Origin: Rhodococcus jostii RHA1
Lineage (GTDB): Bacteria > Actinomycetota > Actinomycetes > Mycobacteriales > Mycobacteriaceae
Assembly: GCF_000014565.1 (NCBI RefSeq)
Contig: NC_008270.1
Coordinates: forward strand, 124,001 to 188,000
Direction: 5' to 3'
Length of the DNA stretch: 64,000 nt
In this document: piece by piece, positions 34,860 through 43,709 of the stretch
How positions within the stretch are numbered: the first letter of the stretch is position 1
How the letters are laid out: every line of letters begins with the position of its first letter
Notes under the pieces: generated by a model
Databases searched by the model: none
The model's input: only the letters and a program-made list of their open reading frames with translations
What the model was told of the DNA's origin: nothing
Position numbers and translations under genes: made by a program

Positions 34860-35450
34860 GCGGGAATCGACGTCCGCTGGTCCACCCCTTTCCCGAACCG
34901 CCCATGACGATCCCCCGCGCCGGGGTCCACGGCCTCCACGATGCCCAGTTCACACCCACCCACATACACAGCGATGCTGTGCACGCAACCGATCAGCCGA
35001 CCACGCCGCCGGTTCCCGGCCGAGATAACCGGCATAGTCGTGCGCAGACCCCACAGGTCTTCCGGCCGGCAGGACTATTCGTGCGTCCAGGGAGATGGTG
35101 GCGATGAGGGGCTCGGGGAGAGACCGCCAGCCGGCGCAGCCCGTCGGCGGCAGGGTGTACACCCAGTGACACCCGCCCGCGCCGCGTCCCAGCCTGATCC
35201 GTCGGGGGCCCGAGAACCGGCACCATCGTCTCGAGCAGCTTCCCGGTTACGGCCGAATGCCCGGTGACCGCAGGGCGATCGGTAGTGACACTTCCGCCAA
35301 GCCACACCGTCAGCGTGAGGATCTCGGTGTCATCCTCCGAGATCTCGACCTGACGGAGCACCGGCCCTCACGGAATTCCTGTCCACGACGAACTTCGGCG
35401 AAACCCAATCCTTTCGGATGTGACGACGGTGACCTCCGGTGAACCACTCA
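34860..35450 (-). pseudogene. Decayed coding region of unknown function
   Basis: Successive minus-strand frames join into a plausible but broken protein: VEISEDDTEILTLTVWLGG to GKLLETMVPVLGPPTD (35361 to ~35140), then PLIATISLDARIVLPAG (35160 to ~34950), then GGCELGIVEAVDPGAGD (to ~34880). Codon-position GC looks coding, but frameshifts interrupt it. No family was recognised. Confidence 0.4.
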
Positions 35451-35638
35451 CTCCCGCGACCGTAACTGTTGCGCGTCATCGGTGCCGACTTTCCTCCTTC
35501 GCTTGGCGATCGTGACGGCATCCGCAACCTGCCGAGAAGAATCATTCTTCGCGGCACGGACGACCGTGACGCCGGGGATCCGCAGAAGACCGATCATCAC
35601 GAGCTCACGCACCAGTTGGTGACGCAGGAGGGCGCCGT

Positions 35639-35903
35639 CGACCCTGAGACGACGGACCGACGATTCCAATCGCTGATCTCCTACTTCGTTCCTCACTCCG
35701 GGGCGCAGATACCGAGGGGTGGGCGTGCACAGCTCGCCGGACTGGTCGAGGACCGGCAGCGCACCACCACCCGGATGTCCGAAAATGGGACACCCCAACA
35801 TCCGTATCGACGGTTAAAACTAGTCTCCGAAATACGGCAGCTGTGACGCGAGCCATAGGCGGCTCGACCGGACGATACGAGGAGCCTCGATGGAACGCCT
35901 GAT
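35639..35903. repeat. Inverted, decayed copy of the acetone-carboxylase/regulator divergent promoter
   Basis: Read on the minus strand, this matches 32290-32451: the operator, the AGTCCGGCGAGCTGTGCAC block, the GAACGAAGTAGGAGATCA block with the ribosome binding site, and the first ten regulator codons, with ATG replaced by TTG (35669). Read on the plus strand, it ends in AGGAGCCTCGATGGAACGCC, identical to the start region of the HyuA-like gene at 32190. Beyond these starts neither gene continues recognisably. Confidence 0.85.
35776..35792. promoter_or_regulatory. Palindromic operator, site C (in the duplicated promoter)
   Basis: TGTCCGAAAATGGGACA has perfect TGTCC/GGACA arms. It is preserved although the genes it once controlled are gone, so it may now act as a decoy or serve a neighbouring transcript. 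Confidence 0.6.
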
Positions 35904-36117
35904 CCCCGGCACAGTGGGCGTTGAGGTAGGCAACGACACACTGGCGCGCCGACCCGTCCCTTCCTGCCACGGATTGACGGAAACCGCACTGATCGGACGG
36001 CGCGGGCCGGCTGCTCCGAAATCACGTGCCGTCCGCATCGCGAACGGCCCGTGGTCCGGCGGGGTTGTCGTGGCCGGCGCCCTTTGTGAAGTCGCAGTGA
36101 GGCAAGCCGCCGATTCG

Positions 36118-36576
36118 CTATCGGTGCTCGGCTCTGACCTCGGTCACCGGAGGGAAGGCGGAGCACAGTCGATGGACAGCAGCCTCCGGGAAATGGTTCC
36201 CCTCGAGGAACATGCGTTCGTGCTCGTGTACGACGGTGGCAAGCCGGCGATGGAGAGCCCGTCCGCGTGCGCTCAGGTAGACGCGAACCTTGCGGCGATC
36301 CACCGAGTCGACCTCGCGATACACGGCTGCGGTGGACACCAGACGGTCGACGATGCGGGTCAGCGTCGCACCGTTCGCAGCGGTCCGGACAATCAGGTCC
36401 GCCATCGTCAAACCGCGCTCTCGAGCGAGCGACTCGAGCACCAACCAGTGATCGAGGGCAAGCCCGTGGGGTTTGAGTGCCGTGTCGATATCGGCAGCCA
36501 GGCGTCGAGACGCGCGGGTCAGCGACGCCGCCAGGGACTCCGGCCGATCCTCGTCCGGGATCTGTCTCTCCGCCAT
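36118..36576 (-). CDS. MarR-family transcriptional regulator
   Basis: This 152-residue winged-helix regulator shows ALDHWLVLESLARERGLTMADL, recognition helix NGATLTRIVDRLVS and wing VDRRKVRVYLSARGRAL. MarR proteins usually repress neighbouring genes and release DNA on binding a ligand. ATG 36576 has GGGGAGG upstream; the 36606 start is rejected for lack of one. It is divergent from the AmiC-like gene with 54 bases between, which contain the candidate operator at 36613-36637. Confidence 0.9.
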   Translation of the reverse strand: MAERQIPDEDRPESLAASLTRASRRLAADIDTALKPHGLALDHWLVLESLARERGLTMADLIVRTAANGATLTRIVDRLVSTAAVYREVDSVDRRKVRVYLSARGRALHRRLATVVHEHERMFLEGNHFPEAAVHRLCSAFPPVTEVRAEHR

Positions 36577-36612
36577 CTCGATCCTCCCCTTTAGCCCGAA
36601 CTGCATTCATGA

Positions 36613-36637
36613 CAAATACTTTCATTTGAGATGATAT
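36613..36637. promoter_or_regulatory. Candidate MarR operator in the MarR/AmiC-like divergent promoter
   Basis: The core TCATTTGA at 36622-36629 lies in an AT-rich stretch. Its reverse complement reads TCAAATGAAAGTATT, which matches TCAAATGAGAATGTT upstream of amiE (37966-37980) at 12 of 15 positions. The AT-rich composition stands out sharply from the surroundings. Confidence 0.45.
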
Positions 36638-37704
36638 ACGCACCCGAACGTACCCGGTCGTCAGACTGGACGATCGCGATGGTGGTGCCCCTGCAAGGGC
36701 CCGCCGGCCTTTTCGGGCCCTCGTGTGAGGCGATGAGCGAGCTGGTCGCCCGTGACCTGAACGACGCGGGCGGCATTCTGGGCCGCGAGGTCCGGATGGA
36801 GGTGGTGGACGGCGGTGGTGATCCCGCACGAGTTGCGGCCGAAGTGGGTGCGTTGGTCGATCAGGGACGCATCGATGCCGTCACCGGCTGGCACATTTCC
36901 TCCGTACGTCACACCCTCGCGCCCGTGCTCGCGGGCCGCGTTCCCTACGTCTATCCGGCATTGTACGAAGGCGGGGAACACCGACCTGGTGTCTACTGCA
37001 GCGGTGAAACGCCGCGACTGCAGATCGAACCCGCGTTGCGCTGGATGCGCGAACACATGGGAATGCGGAGGTGGTACGTGGTCGGCGACGACTACGTCTG
37101 GCCGCGCCGCTCCGCAGCGGCCGTGCACGCGTTCGCCGACGAAATCGGACTGGACATCGTCGGTCAGTCGTTCGTCAGTCTCGGTGGCCGAAACATCGGG
37201 CGCGTCGTCCGACACATCGCCGAGACCGAGTGCGATGGAGTGTGCATGCTCCTGGTCGGACAAGACGCTGTGGCCTTCAACCGGAGCTTCGCCCGCGCCG
37301 GCCTTCAGGACCGGCTGATCAGGTTCACACCCTTGATGGACGAGAACATGATGATCGCGAGCGGGCCCGGCGCGTTGGTGGGAATGTTCGCGGCCGCGTC
37401 CTACTTTCGGTCGAAGGTGGATACGAACTCGATGGCCCTGCTGGGCAGGTACGTCGACCTCCACGGGCCGGACGGCCCACCGATCACCGCCGTATCGGAG
37501 TCGTGTTACGAAGGCGGGCAGACTCTGGCGCACCTGATCGGTCGCGCCGGCAGCCCCTCGGTCGCCGCGATCGACGCTGCGCTCGACGGGACCGCGTACG
37601 AGGGCCCCCGCGGCACCGTCGAATTCAAAGGCCGCAGGGCGCATCAACCGGTACACCTGGCGGTCGCCAACGGGCTCGATTTCGACATCCTCACGACCTT
37701 ATAG
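36631..37704 (+). CDS. AmiC-like amide-binding protein (periplasmic-binding-protein fold, cytosolic)
   Basis: This 357-residue type I periplasmic-binding-fold protein of the AmiC/urea-short-chain-amide group contains VVPLQGPAGLFGPSCEAM, DLNDAGGILGREVRMEVVDGG, WYVVGDDYVWPRRSA and SYFRSKVDTNSMALLGRYVD. There is no signal peptide, so it is probably a cytosolic ligand sensor like Pseudomonas AmiC, which controls the amidase operon by holding the antiterminator AmiR. No AmiR gene is present here; a MarR gene is divergent instead. ATG 36631 lacks a clear ribosome binding site. Amidase AmiE follows after 383 bases. Confidence 0.82.
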   Translation: MIYAPERTRSSDWTIAMVVPLQGPAGLFGPSCEAMSELVARDLNDAGGILGREVRMEVVDGGGDPARVAAEVGALVDQGRIDAVTGWHISSVRHTLAPVLAGRVPYVYPALYEGGEHRPGVYCSGETPRLQIEPALRWMREHMGMRRWYVVGDDYVWPRRSAAAVHAFADEIGLDIVGQSFVSLGGRNIGRVVRHIAETECDGVCMLLVGQDAVAFNRSFARAGLQDRLIRFTPLMDENMMIASGPGALVGMFAAASYFRSKVDTNSMALLGRYVDLHGPDGPPITAVSESCYEGGQTLAHLIGRAGSPSVAAIDAALDGTAYEGPRGTVEFKGRRAHQPVHLAVANGLDFDILTTL

Positions 37705-38087
37705 CCTGCACCGCTACCTGGCTGAATCTCTCGCAGCGAACGTCGCCACCGGCAGGCCGGTGATAGTCGGCGGTCTCGACGACGACTCACCCATCGGCGG
37801 GCCCCACGCATATCCGACGACGACGCCGGTCCCTGCCCGACCACATCGGGGCAGTGCATCGGCCCGCTCGCATCATCGTCACGATCCCGGCGCGGCGGGC
37901 CGCGCACTACGAAACAACCCAAAGGGGCGCCTATCCATTGACGGACATTCACCTACAGTATATTTTCAAATGAGAATGTTTCGGGCTCCACTCGCACGGA
38001 CATCCACCTCGCGAATCGTAGCCGGAACATTCCCCACCCTGAGGGACGACGATGTCCGCACTCCCTCGATGACCAATCAGGAGAATC
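37705..38087. other. amiE upstream region
   Basis: These 383 bases without a gene include an AT-rich segment near 37950-37985 that holds the TCAAATGA motif shared with the MarR promoter. The rest shows no recognisable feature. The amiE promoter is probably here. Confidence 0.5.
37959..37981. promoter_or_regulatory. Candidate MarR operator upstream of amiE
   Basis: TCAAATGAGAATGTT begins at 37966 and resembles the site between the marR and amiC-like genes in inverted orientation. It lies ~107 bases before the amiE start. Confidence 0.4.
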
Positions 38088-39125
38088 ATGCGACACGGCG
38101 ACATTTCATCCAACGACGACACCGTCGGTGTAGCAGTCATCAACTACAAGATGCCGCGGCTTCACAGCCGGGCCGAGGTGCTGGAGAACGCCTGCAAGAT
38201 CGGCGAGATGGTCCGGGGCATCAAGTCCGGTTTGCCGGGCCTGGACCTGTTGATCTTTCCGGAATACTCCACGCACGGAATCATGTACGACCAGCAGGAG
38301 ATGTTCGACACCGCGACAACGGTTCCCGGTCCCGAGACCGCGATCTTCTCCGCCGCGTGCCGCGACGCGGGCACCTGGGGTGTCTTCAGTATCACCGGCG
38401 AGCAACACCAGGATCATCCGAACAAACCCCCGTACAACACCCTCGTATTGATCAACGACCGCGGGGAAATCGTGCAGAAGTACCGAAAGATCCTGCCGTG
38501 GACTCCCATCGAGGGGTGGTACCCGGGCGGAGAGACGTACGTCGCCGACGGCCCGAAAGGCCTCAAAGTCTCGTTGATCGTGTGCGACGACGGCAACTAC
38601 CCGGAAATCTGGCGGGACTGCGCCATGAAGGGCGCCGAGCTGATCGTGCGCAGTCAGGGCTACATGTACCCCGCCGCGGAACAGACCGTCCTGATGGCCA
38701 AAGCTATGGCTTGGGCCAATAATTCGTACGTCGCCGTCGCAAACGCCGCCGGTTTCGACGGTGTCTACACCTACTTCGGTCATTCCGCGATCATCGGGTT
38801 CGATGGCCGCACCTTGGGGGAGACGGGCGCGGAAGAATACGGGATTCAGTATGCGCAGCTGTCGATTCCGGAAATCCGGAACGCGCGCAGGCACGACCAA
38901 TCCCAGAACCACCTGTTCAAGCTTCTGCACCGTGGGTACACCGGCGTTCACGCTGCCGGCGACGGCGACAAGGGCGTCGCTGATTGCCCGTTCGATTTCT
39001 ACAAGCTGTGGGTCAACGATGCCCAGAAGGCGCAGGAATCGGTCGAAGCCTTCACCCGGGACACGATCGGCGTCGCCGAATGCCCGGTCGGCGACCTGCC
39101 CACCGACAACGTCTCGGAAGCCTGA
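38088..39125 (+). CDS. amiE: Aliphatic amidase
   Basis: This 345-residue nitrilase-superfamily amidase hydrolyses short aliphatic amides such as acetamide or propionamide to the acid and ammonia. The triad is exactly at the positions known for AmiE: Glu59 (FPEYS), Lys134 (KYRKI) and Cys166 (IVCDDGN). The length equals the family's usual 345-348, and the C-terminal extension typical of AmiE hexamers is present. ATG 38088 follows AGGAG. An AmiC-like sensor and MarR regulator lie upstream and the tubulin-like cassette downstream. The acetate formed could be activated by the CoA-transferase at 45641. Confidence 0.95.
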   Translation: MRHGDISSNDDTVGVAVINYKMPRLHSRAEVLENACKIGEMVRGIKSGLPGLDLLIFPEYSTHGIMYDQQEMFDTATTVPGPETAIFSAACRDAGTWGVFSITGEQHQDHPNKPPYNTLVLINDRGEIVQKYRKILPWTPIEGWYPGGETYVADGPKGLKVSLIVCDDGNYPEIWRDCAMKGAELIVRSQGYMYPAAEQTVLMAKAMAWANNSYVAVANAAGFDGVYTYFGHSAIIGFDGRTLGETGAEEYGIQYAQLSIPEIRNARRHDQSQNHLFKLLHRGYTGVHAAGDGDKGVADCPFDFYKLWVNDAQKAQESVEAFTRDTIGVAECPVGDLPTDNVSEA

Positions 39126-39334
39126 GCGCGGCCGAGAAGGCCAACCGGAGAAGCCCCTGTCCCGCCAGACGTTTCGGTCGACCTCGACCGGAGCCGGATT
39201 GGGTGCCACCGGGTCCTGCCCAGGGCTTCCGAATGAACAGCCGCTGCACCCCGCAACGCATACCGGCCTGACCTGACTTCCGCCGTCACCGCCCGCGCAA
39301 GTTCACTTTCACTTTCGAGCAAAGGAAAAGATAG

Positions 39335-40879
39335 ATGCCCGACCACGGACATGACCACGGCCACAACCACGACGCCTGTGACAGCGAATCGCTGGGGCTG
39401 ACCACCGATCTATCTCGCATCGAGGCGCTGGTGACTCAGGGCGTGCACCGGATTGGGGACCACGAGGGCCCGTTCTCCCTGCACGTGCTCGGTCTGGGGA
39501 AGACCGGCGCCAACGTCATCGAGGAGATGATCGGCGCCCACGCAGACGTCGCCGCCGACACCGAGACGCCCTTCCATGCACTTGCCGTCGATATCGGGGA
39601 CGCGGAACTCGTGGGAGTCAGGCACGCAGCCGAGGACGCCCCGGTCGACCGAGTGCACGTGCAGACCGTCAGCCTTCCGGCACCGGACAACAGCACCCTG
39701 TTCGCGGGGCTTCGGCGGTACCGGGAGTTCCTCAAGACGGAATACCCCCGCTACTACTGGAACCCGAACTACGAACCGTGGTTGCCCAACGATCTCGAAG
39801 TACCTTCCGCGGGGGCACACTTCCCGCGCGCCCTCGCCAAGGGAATCTATGGCATCGAGTACTACCAGGGCGGCCAGGTGACCTCCGCACTCGATTCCTT
39901 CGCCGAGTCGGTCCTGAACAGCACACAGACACCCCTGGTGTGCATCGTCTTCAGTCTCGCTGGCGGAACCGGTAGTGGCATTGTCGTCGAGCTGGCCCGG
40001 CATCTGTCGACGATTCGGCTGGGACGGCGGGCGTTGGTCCTGGGCATCGGTGTCCTGCCCTCGGACGGAGACCCGGTGGAGCTGCAGGACGGCCGCATGT
40101 TCACCACCATCAATGAGCTGGATTGCATGATCGACTCGGAAAAGAACAAGGGCGTCATGGCCGTGTGGGGCGACCTCTACAAGAACCCCTTCACCGCAGG
40201 GTTCTTCGCCGTGCCGCAGAACGCTGTCTACGAGCGCACAGGCGACATCCAGCAGACTCACACGGAAATCGACTGCGACCTCGCCGATTTCGTCCTACGT
40301 GATGGCGGAACTCATCTCTACGAGTCCATCAAGGCCCTGAACTGGCTGAACGTTCCTGCCAACGCCTGGCATCCGGCCACGCGCGGAGAACAAAGCGATC
40401 GGTGGATCAACCTGCTGAGCGTGGGAGCCGGTCCGGGTCAGGACATTGTCAGCGCCCGCGAACTAGCGGCCAGTGCCGTCCCCGACTTCGCCGAAGTCCG
40501 CGTCTTCGGAAAGGAGACGGACGACCAGGACGGCGACACGGCCGCCGGCGCACTCGCCGCGGTGGTCACCACGGCCGTGCGGCCCGGGAGCCTCGTCTTC
40601 CCGTCCAATGAAACACCCACCGTCAGCGCCTTCATCCCCCGCCTGAGCAAACTCGACATGGAATTCTTCGTCGCCAGCCGCGAAGTGTACGACTCCCTGG
40701 ACTGGGAAGAAAAGCTGATGCGCCATGCGTGGCTGCTCGATCTGGGAGTGCTGTTGTGCGAGCCCTCCACCCGCTTCGAAGGCGTCGGCGGGGAATGCCT
40801 CCTCGGCTGTGCGTGCTGGGTGGTCGTACCGCACGCGGCCATCCGCGGAGAACTGGAACTGACCGAGACCACGCACTGA
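39335..40879 (+). CDS. Divergent tubulin/FtsZ-like GTPase, first of a pair
   Basis: This 514-residue protein has hallmarks of the tubulin/FtsZ superfamily. Near residue 50 a strand leads into GLGKTG (53-58, T1-type phosphate loop), followed by HALAVDIGDAE (T2/T3 region). At 209-215 stands AGGTGSG, the tubulin signature, in SLAGGTGSGIVVELARHL. It then diverges from FtsZ: a long insert with HFPRALAKGIYG precedes the signature, and WGDLYKNPFTAGFFAVPQ follows. The N-terminus is His-rich (HGHDHGHNHD), a possible metal site. ATG 39335 has AAGGAAAAG upstream. It forms a tight operon with the next two genes. Classical cell-division FtsZ is excluded by length and sequence; function unknown. Confidence 0.85.
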   Translation: MPDHGHDHGHNHDACDSESLGLTTDLSRIEALVTQGVHRIGDHEGPFSLHVLGLGKTGANVIEEMIGAHADVAADTETPFHALAVDIGDAELVGVRHAAEDAPVDRVHVQTVSLPAPDNSTLFAGLRRYREFLKTEYPRYYWNPNYEPWLPNDLEVPSAGAHFPRALAKGIYGIEYYQGGQVTSALDSFAESVLNSTQTPLVCIVFSLAGGTGSGIVVELARHLSTIRLGRRALVLGIGVLPSDGDPVELQDGRMFTTINELDCMIDSEKNKGVMAVWGDLYKNPFTAGFFAVPQNAVYERTGDIQQTHTEIDCDLADFVLRDGGTHLYESIKALNWLNVPANAWHPATRGEQSDRWINLLSVGAGPGQDIVSARELAASAVPDFAEVRVFGKETDDQDGDTAAGALAAVVTTAVRPGSLVFPSNETPTVSAFIPRLSKLDMEFFVASREVYDSLDWEEKLMRHAWLLDLGVLLCEPSTRFEGVGGECLLGCACWVVVPHAAIRGELELTETTH

Positions 40880-40897
40880 ATCGCAGGGAAGATCACC

Positions 40898-41197
40898 ATG
40901 ACACTCGATTGGGACAATGTGCTCGAAAAGTACCGGGACGGAGCCGAGATCGACTCCCTCCCCGGCGCTGCCACACTGTCGGTCAGCGGCGCCGACCAGG
41001 AGAAAATCTATGTCAAACACCGCCTGTGGAAGGACTCACTGAGCCGCACCAATCTCGAGCGTGCGATCGAGATGGTTTCCGCGGGAACGATGACCCGAAT
41101 CGCGGCCGACTTCATCGATCAGTACCGGACCATCATCGCCGACGAGCGGCCCACCACCGCGGCCACAGTGCTCAAAGACCTCGGCTACCTGGACTAA
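40898..41197 (+). CDS. 99-residue protein between the two tubulin-like genes
   Basis: The family is unknown. The protein is small, soluble and mostly helical by eye: an acidic N-terminus (LDWDNVLEKYRDGAEIDSLP), then a charged mid-section, and a helix pair NLERAIEMVSAGTMTRIAADFIDQYRTII. There are no Cys residues or membrane segments. It starts 18 bases after the first tubulin-like gene and ends 11 bases before the second, so the three products are likely made together. It might be a polymerisation regulator, adaptor or cargo-linking protein; this is inference from position only. Confidence 0.8.
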   Translation: MTLDWDNVLEKYRDGAEIDSLPGAATLSVSGADQEKIYVKHRLWKDSLSRTNLERAIEMVSAGTMTRIAADFIDQYRTIIADERPTTAATVLKDLGYLD

Positions 41198-41208
41198 AGG
41201 ACGATAAA

Positions 41209-42915
41209 ATGGCACAACTTTCGATGTACCACAGCGCCACCGGAAAGCAATCCCCGCACTGCATCCACATCGTCGGCCTCGGCAAAGCGGGTGCGCAACT
41301 TATCGACTCCTTCCTCCGGACCGGCGAAGTCGAGGACCTCCTGGCCGACCCGCGCGCCCGGTTCACCGCGCTGGCGGTCGACATCGGCGAAGCGGACATG
41401 CGGCAGCTGCGGCAGTACGCGGACTCGTTCTACGCGCGACTCGCCGAACGCGGAATCCCCGCCGACCGGGCCCAGATCAAGACGGTCGCCCTCACCGTGC
41501 CCACCCCGCAGGAGCTAGCGGACAGCCTGCAGCGGTTCCCCACCTTCCTCGGCTCCGAATACCCCCGGTTCGGTGGGACACCCGATCACTTCGCGCCCTG
41601 GATCGAGACGGGAACGCCTTTCCCCACCGCCGAGAAGCGCTACGCCGCGCAGCTCGAGCAACCCGCCGAGAACGAGCACTTCCCGCGGGCTCTGGCCAAA
41701 GCGATATACGGGCGCGCCTACTACGACGGGGACCGGGCCCTCTACCGTGAACTCGCGGAGTTCGCCAGGAGCATCGACGACACCAAGCTCCCCTCGATGG
41801 TGCTCATGGCCTTCGGCATCGGGGGCGGCACCGGCAGCGGCATGGTAGTCGACCTGGCCCGACACCTGACCAACGGCCAGCTCGGCCGCCGGGTCCCGGT
41901 GATCGGTGTCGGTGTACTGCCCTGCACCGGCGATCCGGAGTACCAGCGGGGCGCGTCGGTGTACACCACGCTCAACGACATCGACTGCATGCTGGACGAG
42001 GCAAAGAACGAGCAGATCGTGTCCATCTGGGGAGACATGTACAAGAACCCCTTCACCGGCGGGTTTCTCGCCCTGCCTCAACAGCAATCGTGGGAACGCC
42101 TGCACCGCTACACCACCATCAAGCCCGGGGTGCGTCCCGAGGTTCGCCACCGGCAAGCCGTGCACGTCACCAACAAGTTCGTTGACGACTCGTTCGCCCG
42201 CTACGTCGTCCACGACTACGGCCGTGAACTCTTCCGGATCCTGCGGCCCGCCGGATTCACCGGCGCCCCACACGAGCGGATCAGCTACGGCGACCGGAAC
42301 TGGACGATCTTCGACGTCGCGAAGCTGACGCACCCGGGAGTGCAAGTCCTGCCCGGCGAGCCGATCGGTAAGTGGCGCAAAGCTATCAATGACTGGATCG
42401 GGTACATCCCGCAATGGTGCGGGCTGCGGCCGGGATTCAAGACCGAGTACATCGAAGCCCACACCTTCGCCGCTCGCGCCAAATGGAATGCCACCCTGCA
42501 GAAAAAGCTCGAAGACACGCTCTCCGAGTTCCTCCTGCCCGGAGACAGCGGAACGCTCCGAACGACAGAGGGCGAGTTCTTCGACGAACTGACCCTCTAC
42601 ACGAACGTCATCATCACCGGGGCGGCCAAGGCCGATCTCACCGCCTTCACCGAAGCCCGTGACGCTTACGACGCGCTCTCCCCGAGCGAGCGTCTCAAAA
42701 CCCACGCATGGCTGCTCGAGCTCGGCGTCATGCTATCCGAACCATCAGAACAGTTCGAAGGCCTGTGCGGCAAACCCCTTTCAGGGGCCACCGGATGGAA
42801 ACTGGACATCTCCTACGCCGCGCTGCGCGGCGATGTCACAAGGTTCCCCACCGCGGTGCAGCTCACCACCGCAGCCATGGAAGCACCGGTCCAAACGGTA
42901 GTCCCCACACCGTAA
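41209..42915 (+). CDS. Divergent tubulin/FtsZ-like GTPase, second of a pair
   Basis: This 568-residue paralogue of the protein at 39335 contains IVGLGKAG (21-28), FTALAVDIGEAD, the insert HFPRALAKAIYG, the signature GGGTGSG (205-211), and WGDMYKNPFTGGFLALPQ. The two proteins align over their whole length but are clearly divergent, which suggests a heteromer such as BtubA/BtubB. This one lacks the His-rich N-terminus and has an extra middle region (TYKPGV- to GYIPQWCGLRPG-like, ~290-450). ATG 41209 has AAAGGA upstream. The last ~40 residues look disordered. Confidence 0.85.
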   Translation: MAQLSMYHSATGKQSPHCIHIVGLGKAGAQLIDSFLRTGEVEDLLADPRARFTALAVDIGEADMRQLRQYADSFYARLAERGIPADRAQIKTVALTVPTPQELADSLQRFPTFLGSEYPRFGGTPDHFAPWIETGTPFPTAEKRYAAQLEQPAENEHFPRALAKAIYGRAYYDGDRALYRELAEFARSIDDTKLPSMVLMAFGIGGGTGSGMVVDLARHLTNGQLGRRVPVIGVGVLPCTGDPEYQRGASVYTTLNDIDCMLDEAKNEQIVSIWGDMYKNPFTGGFLALPQQQSWERLHRYTTIKPGVRPEVRHRQAVHVTNKFVDDSFARYVVHDYGRELFRILRPAGFTGAPHERISYGDRNWTIFDVAKLTHPGVQVLPGEPIGKWRKAINDWIGYIPQWCGLRPGFKTEYIEAHTFAARAKWNATLQKKLEDTLSEFLLPGDSGTLRTTEGEFFDELTLYTNVIITGAAKADLTAFTEARDAYDALSPSERLKTHAWLLELGVMLSEPSEQFEGLCGKPLSGATGWKLDISYAALRGDVTRFPTAVQLTTAAMEAPVQTVVPTP

Positions 42916-43039
42916 ACAAAGCCTTCCCCCGCGCACCCGCGTGGTCAGCGCACCCGCCCGGCGCAGTGCGCTACGGCCCGCGGCAATGCCCCCCGGGTTC
43001 CCGACAAGTCCCGGATCCACACACCTACACGGCTATTGA

Positions 43040-43287
43040 CTAGGAGAAAATGCCATGGCCACACTCTCGGCAGGACAAGCATCGGCTTCGACGCCACCGC
43101 CGCCGCCACGATTCGTGAACACCGACTCGAGGCCTGCCGCCAGGCGATGGTGGCCCCACGTAACACCCCCCGATCCCTAACCGACATCGCAACCCAGTTC
43201 GGGTTCGTCGATCTGTCGGTCTTCAGCGGGGCATTCACAGCGACCCACGGCATCAGTCCGAGCCGGTACCGCGAACAACACCGATGA
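43040..43287 (+). pseudogene. AraC-family regulator, C-terminal fragment
   Basis: The frame ATIREHRLEACRQAMVAP to DIATQFGFVDLSVFSGAFTA and HGISPSRYRE is the C-terminal HTH of an AraC-family regulator. Its N-terminal ligand domain is missing. A ribosome binding site and ATG at 43054 start another frame (MATLSAGQASAST) which ends after ~40 codons. Probably a relic joined to foreign upstream DNA. Confidence 0.7.
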
Positions 43288-43709
43288 TCGAGGCGTGAAA
43301 GTCGATCCGCCGAGCGCCGGCACGTCAGTAGTTACATCGGCGCTCCTGATGGGCGCTGCACATTCACGCCATCCGTTCAAGCATCGCGGACCACGACTCG
43401 TGGTACCGGATCGGCGGCCGGACAGGTCGCTGATCGCCCGCGAAGCGGACGATGGCGCTGAAAGTAAAAGTGACTGTCACTGAGGGTCAAGTGCTATGTA
43501 TCGGCGGCTCCTATCCTTCGAAGACGCCCGAAGATCGAAATGATTCAGCGTCTGCCTGAATCACCAGCGGACTGCAAAGTAGTCCGTAGTGCCACAACAT
43601 ATCCGATCCGACGGAGCGATTCAGGCTGAGCGGCACCCCGGACCAGACGCCGACAGCCGTATCCACCCTCGCGGCCAGCGAACTATCGCTGTAGACACAA
43701 AGGACAACC
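43288..43709. other. Upstream region of the nickel/cobalt permease
   Basis: These 422 bases hold no recognisable gene. A short direct/inverted AGTGACTGTCACT motif occurs at ~43469-43481. A promoter for the permease gene is expected here. Confidence 0.4.

Noticed and set aside
35890..36594. 234-residue plus-strand frame starting MERLIPG
   Set aside because: Only the first few codons match the HyuA-like gene start; the rest is antisense to the MarR gene and has no family pattern.
41515..42705. 396-residue minus-strand open frame
   Set aside because: Antisense shadow of the second tubulin-like gene; the plus strand has the conserved motifs and ribosome binding site.
39335..42915. Tubulin-like genes as ordinary cell-division FtsZ
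   Set aside because: Sequences lack the FtsZ C-terminal tail and most FtsZ-specific motifs, are longer, occur as a diverged pair and are not near dcw genes.
43040..43287. Functional AraC regulator
   Set aside because: Only the last HTH half is present and the available start leads into another frame.
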